DNA of 64,000 nt from Mucilaginibacter saanensis (GTDB lineage Bacteria; Bacteroidota; Bacteroidia; Sphingobacteriales; Sphingobacteriaceae), in contig NZ_JACHBZ010000009.1 in NCBI RefSeq assembly GCF_014200575.1, positions 161,737 through 225,736 on the forward strand, in the 5' to 3' direction. A model generated the notes under the pieces. That model saw nothing but the letters and a program-made list of their open reading frames with translations, was not told the origin of the DNA and did no database searches. Below are positions 1 to 10,147 of this stretch, one piece after another; positions within the stretch are counted from its first letter, which is position 1, and the number at the start of each line of letters is the position of its first letter. A program made the position numbers and the translations under genes.

Positions 1-1
1 T

Positions 2-769
2 CAAAGCAAAAAAAAACCAGATAGCAGGCATCCTTTTGGATACGGCAAAGAGTTATATTTTTATTCGTTCATTGTATCCATACTCATTTTTGGTTTAGGG
101 GGCGGGGTGTCTATTTACCAGGGTATTACCCATATTTTGCATCCGGATGTGCCAGGTAACCCTACCTGGAGTTATGTAGTATTATGTTCATCGGTTGTTT
201 TTGAAGGGGCGTCGTTCATCATATCGGCCCGGGAGTTTAACAAACTGCGCGGCGACCAAACCTGGTGGCAGGCCATCACCAATAGCAAAGATCCATCTAC
301 CTTTTTGGTGTTGTTTGAAGATGGTGCCGCAGTAATTGGTTTATTTATAGTAATGATATGTTTATTTCTGGGGCACAGGTATCATCTGGATTATTTGGAC
401 GGTGTGGCCTCGCTGCTGGTAGGTTTACTGCTTATTTTTGTATCTGTAATATTGGCGCGTGAAAGCCGGAGCCTGCTGATGGGCGAGGGAATAAGTAAAC
501 AAACCAAGGTAAAAATAACCGAAATTGTTGAACAGGATACCGACGTTTTAAAGCTGATGCATATCCTGTCAACCTACCAGTCGCCAAGTGAGATTCTGCT
601 GATGCTCATCGTAGCCTTTAAGCCCAACCTGAATACCGAGCAGATCAACGAAGCCATCTCCCGTATCCGTAACCTGATTAAAGACGAATACAGCCTGATT
701 CATTTTGTGATAATTCAGCCAGAGATCTATATGGATAAGGTAAATCCCAATGTGCAAACGTATATTTAG
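2..769 (+). CDS. CDF-family cation transporter, 5'-truncated by the window edge
   Basis: The frame is open from base 2 and the N-terminus lies outside the window; an internal ATG at 107 is not the real start. The visible 255 residues include RHPFGYGKE, a conserved motif of cation diffusion facilitators near TM2-TM3, followed by several hydrophobic segments and a hydrophilic C-terminal domain of the cytoplasmic CDF type (from about residue 165). Members of the family export divalent metals such as Zn or Fe from the cytoplasm in exchange for protons. The substrate cannot be told from what is visible. Family assignment is firm; the metal is unknown. Confidence 0.85.
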   Translation, partial: QSKKKPDSRHPFGYGKELYFYSFIVSILIFGLGGGVSIYQGITHILHPDVPGNPTWSYVVLCSSVVFEGASFIISAREFNKLRGDQTWWQAITNSKDPSTFLVLFEDGAAVIGLFIVMICLFLGHRYHLDYLDGVASLLVGLLLIFVSVILARESRSLLMGEGISKQTKVKITEIVEQDTDVLKLMHILSTYQSPSEILLMLIVAFKPNLNTEQINEAISRIRNLIKDEYSLIHFVIIQPEIYMDKVNPNVQTYI

Positions 770-864
770 CATAGTGAAGCTGGGGAGCCAAGATGTTACC
801 TTTGAAATAGTTTGTCATATTTTCCAAAAAATATCCTTATACTGCATTACTAAACTTTATTAAA

Positions 865-1356
865 ATGTATATCAATCAGCGTAAATCTCTTCAGCAAAAT
901 CCTAAAACCTTTTTAAAAACAATGAACATTATTCATGTTGCGTTATTTGGCGGACAGGTAACGTTCGCAATAATAACTTTCAGCTTAAATAAGCAACAGC
1001 TGTTATTTAGCATAAAAAATACAGGTGATGTTTTCTTTTTTATAGCTCCGGGACTGGCCGTTTTTTCTTTTGTGGTAAGCATTTTTTTGTTCAAAAAACT
1101 TGTATCTGAATCATTGAATAAAAACACATTGTCGGAAAAATTAACGGGCTATCAATCGGCTGTTATCGTAAGATCGGCTTTGTTAGAGGGGGCGTCTTTG
1201 TTTGGGATAGTAGTATTTATGTTAACATCCAACTTGTTTTATCTTTTTATATCTACTGTAATCATGTTATATTTTTTAACCCTACGCCCAACGGCAGACA
1301 AAACCGCAAGTGACCTGCAACTTACTTATGATGAAAAAGCGGAACTTGAAGCGTAG
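865..1356 (+). CDS. Small four-helix membrane protein of unknown function
   Basis: 163 residues with about four hydrophobic segments (roughly residues 20-40, 50-75, 100-120, 122-142), a basic N-terminus and an acidic, charged C-terminal tail ending YDEKAELEA. No catalytic motif is seen and I do not recognise a named family; proteins of this layout are common in Bacteroidota. A TACCTTTG element at 797-804 fits the Bacteroidota -7 box TAnnTTTG and may be its promoter. It lies 19 nt upstream of the acetyltransferase gene on the same strand, so the two are probably co-transcribed. Confidence 0.7.
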   Translation: MYINQRKSLQQNPKTFLKTMNIIHVALFGGQVTFAIITFSLNKQQLLFSIKNTGDVFFFIAPGLAVFSFVVSIFLFKKLVSESLNKNTLSEKLTGYQSAVIVRSALLEGASLFGIVVFMLTSNLFYLFISTVIMLYFLTLRPTADKTASDLQLTYDEKAELEA

Positions 1357-1375
1357 ATAATAAACTCAAACATCG

Positions 1376-1933
1376 ATGACAAAAACAGAACTACAAAAAA
1401 TGATAGCCGGCGAATTATATGATGCCGGTGATCCAGAACTGGTATCCGGACGTTCAAAGGCGCGTGCATTATTTACGCAATATAATGCTTTGAGTTATGA
1501 CGACAAGGACGCAAAAAAGGCCATTCTAAGACAGTTGCTGGGTGGTTTTGAAAATAACATAGATATACAATCGCCTTTTTACTGTGATTACGGTTTTAAT
1601 ATTTTTGCAGGCGATAATTTATTCCTGAACTTTAACTGCATTATATTGGATTGTGCTCCGGTTACATTTGGCAACAACGTTTTCCTGGCGCCTAATGTAC
1701 AGTTGTACACTGCCTATCACCCTATAATAGCTGCCGAACGCATTAAAGGGCCTGAGTATGCTGCGCCTATCACCATCGGCAATAATGTATGGCTTGGAGG
1801 CGGTGTAATTGTATGCCCCGGTGTAACCATTGGCGATAACACAACCATAGGGGCCGGGAGTGTGGTTACTAAGGATATCCCCGCAAATGTAGTAGCCGTA
1901 GGTAATCCCTGCCAGGTAATCAAAAAACTATAG
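1376..1933 (+). CDS. Sugar O-acetyltransferase (maltose/galactoside acetyltransferase family)
   Basis: 185 residues. The N-terminal part (about 1-60) matches the maltose acetyltransferase N-terminal helical domain (KMIAGELYDAGDPEL). The rest is a left-handed beta-helix of hexapeptide repeats (ITIGNNVWLGGGVIVCPGVT and following), with the LYTAYHP motif carrying the presumed catalytic His near residue 116. The family transfers acetyl from acetyl-CoA to a sugar hydroxyl in the cytoplasm. Length is normal for LacA/Maa enzymes. The exact acceptor sugar is not predictable. The downstream gene is convergent and only 6 nt away. Confidence 0.88.
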   Translation: MTKTELQKMIAGELYDAGDPELVSGRSKARALFTQYNALSYDDKDAKKAILRQLLGGFENNIDIQSPFYCDYGFNIFAGDNLFLNFNCIILDCAPVTFGNNVFLAPNVQLYTAYHPIIAAERIKGPEYAAPITIGNNVWLGGGVIVCPGVTIGDNTTIGAGSVVTKDIPANVVAVGNPCQVIKKL

Positions 1934-1939
1934 CCCGGA

Positions 1940-2743
1940 TTAATAAACGGGTTCTTTACCGGTTATGAGCTTGGCTTGCGGAATACTTTGCTTGAGCATT
2001 TTTAGTTCGGCAACAATAATAAAACTCACAATTACCAAAAAGCCCCATGAGCTTATTTTTTGGTAGTTAACCATAGCCCATCCGTTGTGCTGATAGGCAT
2101 ATTTCCATGCGCCAAGTAATGTTGCAACATTCTCTGCCAACCATATAAAAAAGCCAATCAGCAGGAATGATAGTATGGTAGGCATCCGGAAGGCTTTTTT
2201 GTTTACATAAAATATTACTACCGATTGCCTGAAGAAATACAAGATCAGCAAACCAATCAAATACCTTACATCGGGTACAAAATGATTGCTGAAAAAATTA
2301 AGATATATAAGGGCGCCTATCAGGCAAGCGGTATAATGGCCGGGCCAATGAATTATCTGCAGGTCGAGTCTTCGCCACGCCTGGCACATGTAGCTGGCCA
2401 CGCTGGCATACATGAAGCCGCTGTATAAGGGCACACCTAAAAGCTTGGTGTAAGCAAATTCAGGATAAGCCCAGGAGCCATAATGTACCTTAAAAAGCTC
2501 CATCATAAGTCCCAGTAAATGAAAAATACAGATCACCAATACCTCATCTTTGGTTTCAATTTTAGTGTAATACAGCGCCGCTTGTATCAATATACAGGCT
2601 ATCAGCATAAAATCATATCGGGGTATAACGGCCGCAAACAGATGTGATATGGCCAGCATTGTAAAAACCAATACGGGGAACAAGCATGATAATGCCTGCT
2701 GGCTTACAAAGGTAATAATGTGCCGGGTGCTGATCTTTGACAT
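1940..2743 (-). CDS. DUF817 family integral membrane protein
   Basis: 267 residues, about eight hydrophobic helices. The central segment (GSWAYPEFAYTKLLGVPLYS) and the later WAENVATLLGAWKY match the DUF817 family, whose function is unknown. It is the last gene of a tight minus-strand trio (DUF2809, DUF2236/MpaB-like, DUF817): the gap to the gene upstream is 3 nt, which suggests translational coupling and a shared envelope-associated role. The 3' end nearly touches the convergent acetyltransferase gene. Confidence 0.8.
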   Translation of the reverse strand: MSKISTRHIITFVSQQALSCLFPVLVFTMLAISHLFAAVIPRYDFMLIACILIQAALYYTKIETKDEVLVICIFHLLGLMMELFKVHYGSWAYPEFAYTKLLGVPLYSGFMYASVASYMCQAWRRLDLQIIHWPGHYTACLIGALIYLNFFSNHFVPDVRYLIGLLILYFFRQSVVIFYVNKKAFRMPTILSFLLIGFFIWLAENVATLLGAWKYAYQHNGWAMVNYQKISSWGFLVIVSFIIVAELKMLKQSIPQAKLITGKEPVY

Positions 2744-2746
2744 TGT

Positions 2747-3517
2747 TCAGGATTGGATATATAAATGATCGAGGTTTTTTATTTGCGCTTTGTAAGCTGC
2801 GGGCAATAGCGCGTTACGTAAAAAATTGGCCAGGTTCACCAGGCGGCATAGCTTATAAACCCACAAAACCGGTATCAGCCAGCGTAACTTACCTAAATGA
2901 AGCTGTTGTTGTACTTGCCTTGGTACAACCAATAACTGAGCCTGTTTTAATACCTGGTAACGTACCGGGCCCAGATGTTTCCGGTATTGGCTGTAAAGGT
3001 CAACAGTTAAGTTGCTGCGGATAAGGTTTTGTTGCAGGTGCCGGTGACGCATATCCAGGTATTCAGCATAATTTGAGGGCAGCCCCTTAAGCTGCATACG
3101 TATGCCTACTTCTTTAAAAACGTTAAATGTTTCGGCCTTTTCGGTTATGGTAAGCGGCCGCTCCAATAGCTCGTAGGCACTTACAGATAGGTCAATAAGT
3201 AAAAAAAGCACATCGCGGTAGGCCCAATCAGGTATGGTGCTTCCGCGGCTGAGCTCTACGCCGCGATGTATGCCGGTAATTTTATCAATGGCCCGCAGGG
3301 CTGAATCCCGCTCCGAAAAAATAATCTGCCGCGAATAGGTAACGGTGGAGAATAACCGCCCTAATGGATCTGCAGGTAGTTTGCCTGTAAAATACAGCCA
3401 GTCAACCGCTTTGTTTAAGGAAAACTCGGCTGCGGCACCCGCAAAAATAAATAGTATGGTATCGGCCTTACCCCATATTTTGCGTACAATTGAATCCTGA
3501 TCAACAAAATATTCCAT
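2747..3517 (-). CDS. DUF2236 / MpaB-like oxygenase domain protein
   Basis: 256 residues from the ATG at 3517; the frame extends upstream to 3583 but that would overlap the preceding gene, which stops at 3519. Features typical of DUF2236 (MpaB/latex-clearing-protein-like, predicted heme oxygenase fold) are the N-terminal VDQDSIVRKIWGKADTIL region, the conserved HRGV around residue 85, and a DMRHRHLQ segment near residue 165. A hydrophobic stretch (WLIPVLWVYKL) follows. Substrate unknown. It sits between DUF2809 and DUF817 genes with gaps of 1 and 3 nt, so all three are likely one operon. Confidence 0.72.
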   Translation of the reverse strand: MEYFVDQDSIVRKIWGKADTILFIFAGAAAEFSLNKAVDWLYFTGKLPADPLGRLFSTVTYSRQIIFSERDSALRAIDKITGIHRGVELSRGSTIPDWAYRDVLFLLIDLSVSAYELLERPLTITEKAETFNVFKEVGIRMQLKGLPSNYAEYLDMRHRHLQQNLIRSNLTVDLYSQYRKHLGPVRYQVLKQAQLLVVPRQVQQQLHLGKLRWLIPVLWVYKLCRLVNLANFLRNALLPAAYKAQIKNLDHLYIQS

Positions 3518-3518
3518 G

Positions 3519-3926
3519 CTATTTATATTTTGATTTGAGTGATCTGTGCTGGCTGCTGCCAGTAAGTATTGACAACCATTCAATGCCTATCACAAGAGCC
3601 ATGCCTAATGTATAGCACAACATATCTATCCATGAAAAGGAGCTTCCCAATAGTAATACTGCTGCTTTTGAATTTTGCAAACCAAGTAGCTGTGTTAAAT
3701 GGAAATATTGCGAAACCTCCACTGCATAGGCAAATAGTAAAACGCCAAGGGCAGTTTTAAAGGCTGGTGTATTCAAAAAACTTTTAACAAGGCAATAAAG
3801 CAGTATTACCACTAAAAAGTCGCCGCCATAGGGCCTGATGATGTTATCATGCGCGTATCTGCCAATGAGTATTTCAATCAGCAGAAGCAGCAGGGCAGGG
3901 GTAAAGTATCTGTAATTTTTAATCAT
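3519..3926 (-). CDS. DUF2809 family small membrane protein
   Basis: 135 residues, four hydrophobic helices. The motifs IGRYAHDNIIRPYGGDFLVV and AYAVEVSQYFHL, and a SWIDMLCYTLGMA segment, are characteristic of DUF2809, a family of unknown function with a conserved Arg/Asp/Glu set inside the membrane. It is the first gene of the DUF2809-DUF2236-DUF817 minus-strand operon. The C-terminus is basic (SLKSKYK). Confidence 0.78.
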   Translation of the reverse strand: MIKNYRYFTPALLLLLIEILIGRYAHDNIIRPYGGDFLVVILLYCLVKSFLNTPAFKTALGVLLFAYAVEVSQYFHLTQLLGLQNSKAAVLLLGSSFSWIDMLCYTLGMALVIGIEWLSILTGSSQHRSLKSKYK

Positions 3927-4055
3927 TTAAAAGTACTTTGTAATACAAAGCAATGAATTAAAAATGAGATTTCCAAATGGTATCAGTATATCTGGCAGGA
4001 GTAGGAAAGGTGTATAAAGCCGTTCTACTTTCCTGAAGTCAGCGTTGTTATTGAT

Positions 4056-4514
4056 TTAACTTATCCTGATCTCCACCCGGCGATTTTTTTGGCGCCCCTG
4101 TTTGGTTTTGTTGGTAGCTATAGGTTGTGTGCTGCCAAAGGGACTGGTTACAATTTTTATGGGCGATACACCCTTTTTTACCAGGTAATCTTTAATGGCG
4201 TCCGCTCTTTTGCCTGATAGCTTCCAGTTGGCGATGTAATTACCAATGGAATCGGCATGGCCGCGAAGTACCAAAGCGTAATTTTTATCAACCAGTAGTT
4301 TGGCAAGTTGATCTAACTGGTCGTTGTATCCGGCATGGATGTCAATTTTGGCAAAAGCAAACTCCACATTTTTGGTCATTTCCTCAACAGACATACGTAC
4401 GCTGGAACGACTGCTGTTTTTGTGGGAAACTTTATGGGGTTTAGTAAATGCGCCGGCGTTAATTGTTAGCAGCATTAAAGCAATGGATGCTAACGTAAAA
4501 AATGTTGTTTTCAT
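4056..4514 (-). CDS. OmpA-like peptidoglycan-binding domain protein
   Basis: 152 residues with a Sec signal peptide (residues 1-22, ending INAGA), a short basic linker, then a single OmpA/MotB C-terminal domain (about 52-152). Seen motifs are LRGHADSIGNYIANWKLSGK, the R-A-D-A-I-K helix and the terminal NRRVEIRIS; this domain binds the diaminopimelate residue of peptidoglycan in the periplasm. No beta-barrel or lipobox is present, so it is probably a free periplasmic or peripheral protein. It stands alone on the minus strand. Confidence 0.85.
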   Translation of the reverse strand: MKTTFFTLASIALMLLTINAGAFTKPHKVSHKNSSRSSVRMSVEEMTKNVEFAFAKIDIHAGYNDQLDQLAKLLVDKNYALVLRGHADSIGNYIANWKLSGKRADAIKDYLVKKGVSPIKIVTSPFGSTQPIATNKTKQGRQKNRRVEIRIS

Positions 4515-4676
4515 TGGTTTTGCTGATTAGGTTAATAAATGATGTTTGATCACAGAACAATACATAATAAATGTTAACCTGATAGCATTGTTTTTGCGTT
4601 ATTACCTGTTGTATACCATTTTGTAAAGTATTGTAAACTAATGAGTAATGAAATATTCCTAATGGTTTTAAAATTC

Positions 4677-4717
4677 AAAAAAAAGCCTGCCTGAACCAAA
4701 ATATGGTTCAGGCAGGC
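4677..4717 (-). terminator. Rho-independent terminator of the susD-like gene
   Basis: A perfect 13-bp stem (GCCTGCCTGAACC / GGTTCAGGCAGGC, 4685-4717) with a 7-nt loop. On the minus strand it is followed by a run of eight T. It lies 25 nt after the stop of the SusD gene at 4743. Confidence 0.88.
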
Positions 4718-4742
4718 ATCTATAAATTAACGCTGAATATAA

Positions 4743-6167
4743 TTAATATCCGGGGTTTTGTGTTAACGCCGCATTTGCCATGATCTGGCTGGCTGGTATG
4801 GGGAAAAGTGCAGCATTGGCGTTCCAAACACCGCCTTTAGATACGCATACACCTTCTGACGGGCCCATCACGTTATCAATAAAACCTGTCTTCTTCATAT
4901 CAAACCAGCGGTGTCCCCATTCGTCAAATAATTCGCGTTGATTTTCCTGGCTAACATTACCCAGTTCTTGCTGTTGGGTTGTCGGGAAAAACTCGGTTAA
5001 ATTAGATCTGACGCGAATAACATTAACATCTGCCGAAGCTTGTGGCAGCATATTCAAATGGGCGTAGGCTTCGGCCCTCACAAGGTACACTTCCGCAAGC
5101 CTGATCATGATATAGTTTTCGGCAGGAGCACCATTAGCCCGCTGTTCATATTTGTACGGATAAATGTAATATGTTTGGTTTAAAAAAGTATTATTAAGCC
5201 AAACTACCTGGCGTCCGTCATGCATATCAAAGGCATATTGTAAATAACCTGTATTGTATTTGGGGACGCCTGGTGAAATTACGGGATTAAACAAATTGCC
5301 CTCGGCAGTTTCAAAGGTGGTACTTGTAGGTTTCAATTGCCATATAGCTTCTTTGCTGTCGGCCAAAAAAACAGTAGGCATAAACACGATGCTGTATACC
5401 GATGAATTGATCACTGCGGAGGCCGCATCTACCGCCTTTTGCCAATAGCTGCTGTTGCTGGCACCCTGGTATAAATAGGCCCTGGCCAGCAATGCATCGG
5501 CCGTAAATACGTTGGGTCTGAATTTGCCCGTGCCCGCATAGTTTACAGATAGTTTGGCCTGAGCATTAACTAAATCGGCTATGATTTGCTGGTAAACAGC
5601 GCTAACAGTGGCGCGGGGGAGCTTTTTGTTTGCCTGCTGATCTGTTGTGATAAACAGGGGTACGGGGCCCCAGATATTTACCATGTTGAAATACAAAAAT
5701 GCCCGCACTACCTCCGACTCGCCAATAAGTTGATTTTTTGCTTTATCGCTGATGTTTTTGCTTGCTTTTAACCCTTCGATGCAGGCATTTACGGTGTCAA
5801 TCAATTGATATGCACTTGTCCATAACTGGTCATTTATAGTATTATCGGACTTCATGGCGTTAATGTAAATTTCATGCTCTGCGGCGCTTTGGGTGCTAAC
5901 AGAAACAGGCACTAACTCGTCGCCGGCTAAGCCGGTGTATAAGGTAATTGCGCCATTGCCAAAGTTTAAGGTTCCGGCACTGCCGCCGTTCATTTGTGTA
6001 TAAATACCCAATACAGCTTTGGTAGCCGCAGCACTATCTGCAAACCCGGTAACAGGGGGCGGTGTTGGATGTGGCGGAGGTGGCTCATGCTTTTTACAAG
6101 CATTGAGTGTCATTAATAATAAGCAGCCTGTTGCTATAAATGAATGCTTTAAGTAGTTTTTTAACAT
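4743..6167 (-). CDS. SusD/RagB-family nutrient-binding lipoprotein, without a SusC partner
   Basis: 474 residues with a lipoprotein signal and lipobox ending at Cys24 (LNAC), then a Pro/His-rich spacer (KHEPPPPHPTPPPVTG). The body is typical of SusD: an N-terminal SusD-like region with TPR-type helices (for example SEVVRAFLYFNMVNIWGPVPL, 'RA-x-AY' as ADALLARAYLY) and the C-terminal RagB/SusD domain with IRLAEVYLVRAEAY and ENQRELFDEWGHRWFDM. It should sit on the outer leaflet and deliver glycans to a SusC TonB porin. No susC is found on either side, which is unusual. A TACATTTG -7-like box lies upstream at 6303-6310. Confidence 0.92.
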   Translation of the reverse strand: MLKNYLKHSFIATGCLLLMTLNACKKHEPPPPHPTPPPVTGFADSAAATKAVLGIYTQMNGGSAGTLNFGNGAITLYTGLAGDELVPVSVSTQSAAEHEIYINAMKSDNTINDQLWTSAYQLIDTVNACIEGLKASKNISDKAKNQLIGESEVVRAFLYFNMVNIWGPVPLFITTDQQANKKLPRATVSAVYQQIIADLVNAQAKLSVNYAGTGKFRPNVFTADALLARAYLYQGASNSSYWQKAVDAASAVINSSVYSIVFMPTVFLADSKEAIWQLKPTSTTFETAEGNLFNPVISPGVPKYNTGYLQYAFDMHDGRQVVWLNNTFLNQTYYIYPYKYEQRANGAPAENYIMIRLAEVYLVRAEAYAHLNMLPQASADVNVIRVRSNLTEFFPTTQQQELGNVSQENQRELFDEWGHRWFDMKKTGFIDNVMGPSEGVCVSKGGVWNANAALFPIPASQIMANAALTQNPGY

Positions 6168-6707
6168 AATGTAATATTTAAAATAGTTAAATGAGATATT
6201 TAAATTGAGTTTGGCCTGTTACCTTTATTGAATGATAAGCTGTACAATATTGCCGCAGACTGGCTTTTGCAACAGCTTTAACACCAACCCGGGTTGTCCT
6301 GACAAATGTAGAGGTATACCCAAAAGTAAAGATAGGAAGTAGTTATAAAAATACCTGATTTGTTTGTCTGTTGATAATCGCAAGGTATTCATAATGCGGG
6401 CTTTACAAAAGTAACATGCTTATGCCGTAGTTGTTTGTAATAAATCATTTACAAAAATGAAGATCAATAAAAGGTAGTGCGCTCAAAGAGTTGGCTGCAC
6501 ATGTTTTACTTCGTTAGTATAATAATATAAAGAAGCTGATTTTTTACGAAACCTTAGCTCTTAAACTCACGTATATTAATATTATAGCCGCTGTAAAACA
6601 ATAGTTTAATAAAAAATCAACCGTTTCAAAAAAAATGAAATTACTATTCAATAATTTAATTTCTTGGGAACAATTGTTTACTTTAGTAGCAACCACCAAA
6701 CCTGAAA
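6168..6707. other. 540-nt divergent intergenic region
   Basis: AT-rich and without a convincing coding frame. It separates the minus-strand SusD gene from the plus-strand membrane protein at 6708. The only signal I see is a minus-strand TAnnTTTG box (complement of 6303-6310), 136 nt before the susD start; no correctly spaced -33 TTTG accompanies it. No remnant of a susC gene was seen here. Confidence 0.5.
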
Positions 6708-7166
6708 ATGAGCGTTATCACTTATAAATGCAGCAAAGCCTTATGGCTTGTAGGTATAATTATACCCATTGCTATTACATTTACCTGTATTGCTGACATT
6801 GACAATTATAATTACCTGCGTGTATTGCCGGCTATGGTAATACTTACCGCCGTTGCTGTTTATTACTGCAAACAGTGTTTTACTTATGATTTAAAGGATA
6901 AAGCCGCTCTGTTGCTCGATAATGAGAAACTCATCTATTATATTGATCACACCGTAATATATTGGGCTGATATTATGGATATCAGTTACGGTAAAGTACG
7001 TGGTCAGGGCTTGTCTATCTTTTTTACGATAAAAAGCGAGGGTATCCGTAATAGTAATATCTGCATATCTACCGATCTGGTAGAAGGGGACGACTGGGCC
7101 ATTTATAACGACATTATAGAACGTTATGTTAAGGTAAAAAATAAACAGTTTGCGCTCATTTCGTGA
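6708..7166 (+). CDS. Membrane protein with a PH-like cytoplasmic domain, unknown function
   Basis: 152 residues: two hydrophobic helices near the N-terminus (about 11-32 and 38-54), then a soluble domain with an alternating strand pattern (LLLDNEKLIYYIDHTVIYWADIMDISYGK). This layout resembles STM3941-type or bacterial PH-domain membrane proteins, but the match is by pattern only. It is monocistronic, with mutS 270 nt downstream. Confidence 0.6.
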   Translation: MSVITYKCSKALWLVGIIIPIAITFTCIADIDNYNYLRVLPAMVILTAVAVYYCKQCFTYDLKDKAALLLDNEKLIYYIDHTVIYWADIMDISYGKVRGQGLSIFFTIKSEGIRNSNICISTDLVEGDDWAIYNDIIERYVKVKNKQFALIS

Positions 7167-7436
7167 TAATTACGTTGTTATTAAGGTGCTTGCAACGGTT
7201 CATGGATTTGTTCGTTCCGTGTGTTTCATGGAGATTTTGAATCTGCAAATCAGCTTTGCGCCTGTTTGTTAAGTATAACCAGCAATTGACAGTTGTTTTC
7301 CTGAGAAAAGCTAACAATCAAGTATTTGCAGTATCCTTTCCCGCTTCCAATATCCACAACCGCTCAAATTTTCCACAATTCCTTAAAACCGCAGCCAATG
7401 CATTAACTTTACCCGATTAATAAAAGGAATAACCGC

Positions 7437-10046
7437 TTGGCTAAAGATACTACCAAAGAAACCCCCTTAATGCAGCAATATAATGCCATAAAGGCTAAGT
7501 ACCCCGGTGCTTTGCTGCTGTTTCGTGTGGGCGATTTTTACGAAACCTTTGGCGAGGATGCCATTAAAGCCGCAGGTATACTGGGCATTGTGCTTACCCG
7601 CCGTGGCAACGGTGTGGGTACCCATATTGAACTTGCTGGTTTCCCTCACCACTCACTGGATACTTATTTACCCAAGCTGGTAAGAGCCGGGCAGCGCGTA
7701 GCCATCTGTGATCAGCTGGAAGACCCTAAGACCACCAAAACCATTGTTAAACGGGGCGTTACCGAACTGGTTACCCCGGGTGTGGCTACCAATGATAATA
7801 TACTGCACCAAAAAAATAATAACTACCTGGCATCGTTGCATTTTGAAAAAAATACGATAGGCATTGCGCTTATTGATATTTCTACAGGGGAGTTTTTAAC
7901 GGCGCAGGGTAACAGCGATTATATTGATAAGCTGTTGCAAAGTTTTTCGCCCAGTGAGGTGATTTATCCAAAAAGCCGTACGCGTGACTTTAAGGATACT
8001 TATGGCGACCGCTTTTATACCTACGCACTTGATGAATGGCCTTATAGCGGCGATTATGCCAATGAAGCCCTGTTAAAGCATTTCGGTGTAAAATCATTAA
8101 AAGGTTTTGGTATTGACAAGCTTAACCTGGGTATTGTAGCCGCAGGGGTGGCCATCCATTACCTGAATGAAACAGAGCACCGCAACCTGGGCCACATATC
8201 AGCCATAGGCCGCATAGAAGAAGATCGTTATTTATGGATCGACAGGTTCAGCATCCGCAACCTGGAGCTGGTAGGTTCGGCTAATGAAAATGCCCTTACC
8301 CTGGTTGATGTGCTTGACCATACCTGCTCACCTATGGGTGCCCGTTTGCTGCGCCGGTGGATAGTAATGCCGCTAAAGGAACTAAAGCCTATTAACGACC
8401 GCCTTGGCGTGGTGGAGTATCTGATAGCGCAGGAAGAGCTGCGCGAAACCCTGCAGCAATACATTCGCCAGATTGGTGACCTGGAAAGGCTTATCTCCAA
8501 AATTGGCTTGCAAAAGGCCAATCCGCGCGAGGTTTGTCAGCTTAAAAAGGCATTGATAGCCATTGGTTCTATCAAAAAAATAGCCGAAACATCAGAGAGC
8601 CTGCCGTTAAGGGCCATAGGTGAGCAGCTTAATCCTTGCACGCTTATTTGCGAAAAAATTGAAAGGGAGTTGCACCCCGAGCCGCCGGTCATGATCGTTA
8701 AGGGATCTGTGATGAACGAGGGCATTAACGAAGAGTTGGACAGGCTACGCAAGATCGCTTTCGGTGGCAAGGGTTACCTGCTCGAAATTCAGAAACGAGA
8801 GGCCGAGGCAACTGGTATTCCGTCGCTTAAGGTATCATTCAATAACGTTTTTGGTTATTACCTGGAGGTTACACATAGCCATCGCGATAAAGTGCCGTCT
8901 GAGTGGATCCGTAAGCAAACATTGGTAAATGCCGAGCGCTATATTACTCCCGAACTTAAGGAGTACGAAGAGCAAATATTAGGGGCAGAAGAAAAGATAC
9001 TGGCACTGGAAACCCGTTTATACAACGATTTACTGTATTCGCTGGCCGAATATATTAAGCCTATACAGCTTAACGCCCAGCTGATTGCCCGTTTAGATGT
9101 GCTGCTTAATTTTGCAGCCATATCTATCAAAAATTACTACGTAAAGCCCGAAATGAATGAAAGTCGCCTGCTGGATATTAAAGGCGGACGGCATCCGGTG
9201 ATAGAGAAAAACCTGCCGCTGGGCGAGGAGTACATTACCAATGATGTGTATCTTGATTCGGAGTCGCAACAGATCATCATTATTACAGGGCCCAACATGG
9301 CGGGTAAGTCGGCCTTGTTAAGGCAAACCGGTTTAATTGTGCTGATGGCGCAAATGGGATGTTTTGTACCGGCTAAATCGGCTTCCATAGGTTTGGTTGA
9401 TAAGATATTTACCAGGGTAGGAGCATCGGACAATTTATCGTCTGGCGAATCTACCTTTATGGTGGAAATGAACGAAACTGCCAGTATTTTGAATAACCTG
9501 TCGGACCGGAGCCTGATCCTGCTGGATGAGATTGGCCGTGGTACTTCGACCTACGATGGTATTTCCATTGCCTGGTCTATTGCCGAATACCTGCATAATC
9601 ACCCCGCGGCCAAAGCCAAAACACTTTTTGCCACCCACTATCACGAGCTAAACGAACTGAGTAACAGTTTTAACCGGATCAAAAACTTTAACGTATCAGT
9701 AAAAGAAGTTGGTCACCAGATAATTTTCCTGCGTAAGCTGGTACCCGGCGGCAGCGAACACAGCTTTGGTATTCACGTAGCTAAACTGGCTGGGATGCCG
9801 CAAAAGGTACTGAGCCGCGCCAACGAAATATTGAAAAAACTGGAAAACGAGCGCACTGGTGGTGAGCATATTAAAGAAAGTATCCGCAAGGTGCAAAAAC
9901 AGGCCGTGCAAATGCAAATGTTCTCAATCGATGATCCGGTACTGGTGAAGATCCGCGATACGCTGAATAACCTCGATGTAAATACCCTGACTCCTGTTGA
10001 GGCACTGATGAAACTGGATGAAATACAAAGGGTGATAAAGAGTTGA
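7437..10046 (+). CDS. mutS: DNA mismatch repair protein MutS
   Basis: 869 residues, full length. The N-terminal mismatch-binding motif FYE is at residues 34-36 within [10 protein letters not shown]. Clamp/lever domains follow, then the C-terminal ATPase with Walker A GPNMAGKS (618-625), Walker B LLDEIGRG with Asp697/Glu698, and the family signature [13 protein letters not shown] motif. It recognises base mismatches and recruits MutL. The start is TTG at 7437: an AAAGGAA Shine-Dalgarno lies 8-14 nt upstream, and the nearest upstream ATG in frame (7398) is followed at once by a stop. MutS1-type length and motifs make the assignment certain. Confidence 0.98.
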   Translation: MAKDTTKETPLMQQYNAIKAKYPGALLLFRVGDFYETFGEDAIKAAGILGIVLTRRGNGVGTHIELAGFPHHSLDTYLPKLVRAGQRVAICDQLEDPKTTKTIVKRGVTELVTPGVATNDNILHQKNNNYLASLHFEKNTIGIALIDISTGEFLTAQGNSDYIDKLLQSFSPSEVIYPKSRTRDFKDTYGDRFYTYALDEWPYSGDYANEALLKHFGVKSLKGFGIDKLNLGIVAAGVAIHYLNETEHRNLGHISAIGRIEEDRYLWIDRFSIRNLELVGSANENALTLVDVLDHTCSPMGARLLRRWIVMPLKELKPINDRLGVVEYLIAQEELRETLQQYIRQIGDLERLISKIGLQKANPREVCQLKKALIAIGSIKKIAETSESLPLRAIGEQLNPCTLICEKIERELHPEPPVMIVKGSVMNEGINEELDRLRKIAFGGKGYLLEIQKREAEATGIPSLKVSFNNVFGYYLEVTHSHRDKVPSEWIRKQTLVNAERYITPELKEYEEQILGAEEKILALETRLYNDLLYSLAEYIKPIQLNAQLIARLDVLLNFAAISIKNYYVKPEMNESRLLDIKGGRHPVIEKNLPLGEEYITNDVYLDSESQQIIIITGPNMAGKSALLRQTGLIVLMAQMGCFVPAKSASIGLVDKIFTRVGASDNLSSGESTFMVEMNETASILNNLSDRSLILLDEIGRGTSTYDGISIAWSIAEYLHNHPAAKAKTLFATHYHELNELSNSFNRIKNFNVSVKEVGHQIIFLRKLVPGGSEHSFGIHVAKLAGMPQKVLSRANEILKKLENERTGGEHIKESIRKVQKQAVQMQMFSIDDPVLVKIRDTLNNLDVNTLTPVEALMKLDEIQRVIKS

Positions 10047-10147
10047 TTTCAGATGTGCAGATCTTAGATGTGCGGATTGTTTGAAATTGGATTTTTCAAA
10101 AGTTCAGACTGGCAAGTCTTTATATGTTCTTGTACAACTTTATACCT

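Noticed and set aside
6168..6707. A hidden susC remnant upstream of the SusD gene
   Set aside because: I looked for TonB-box or plug-like codons on both strands and saw none.
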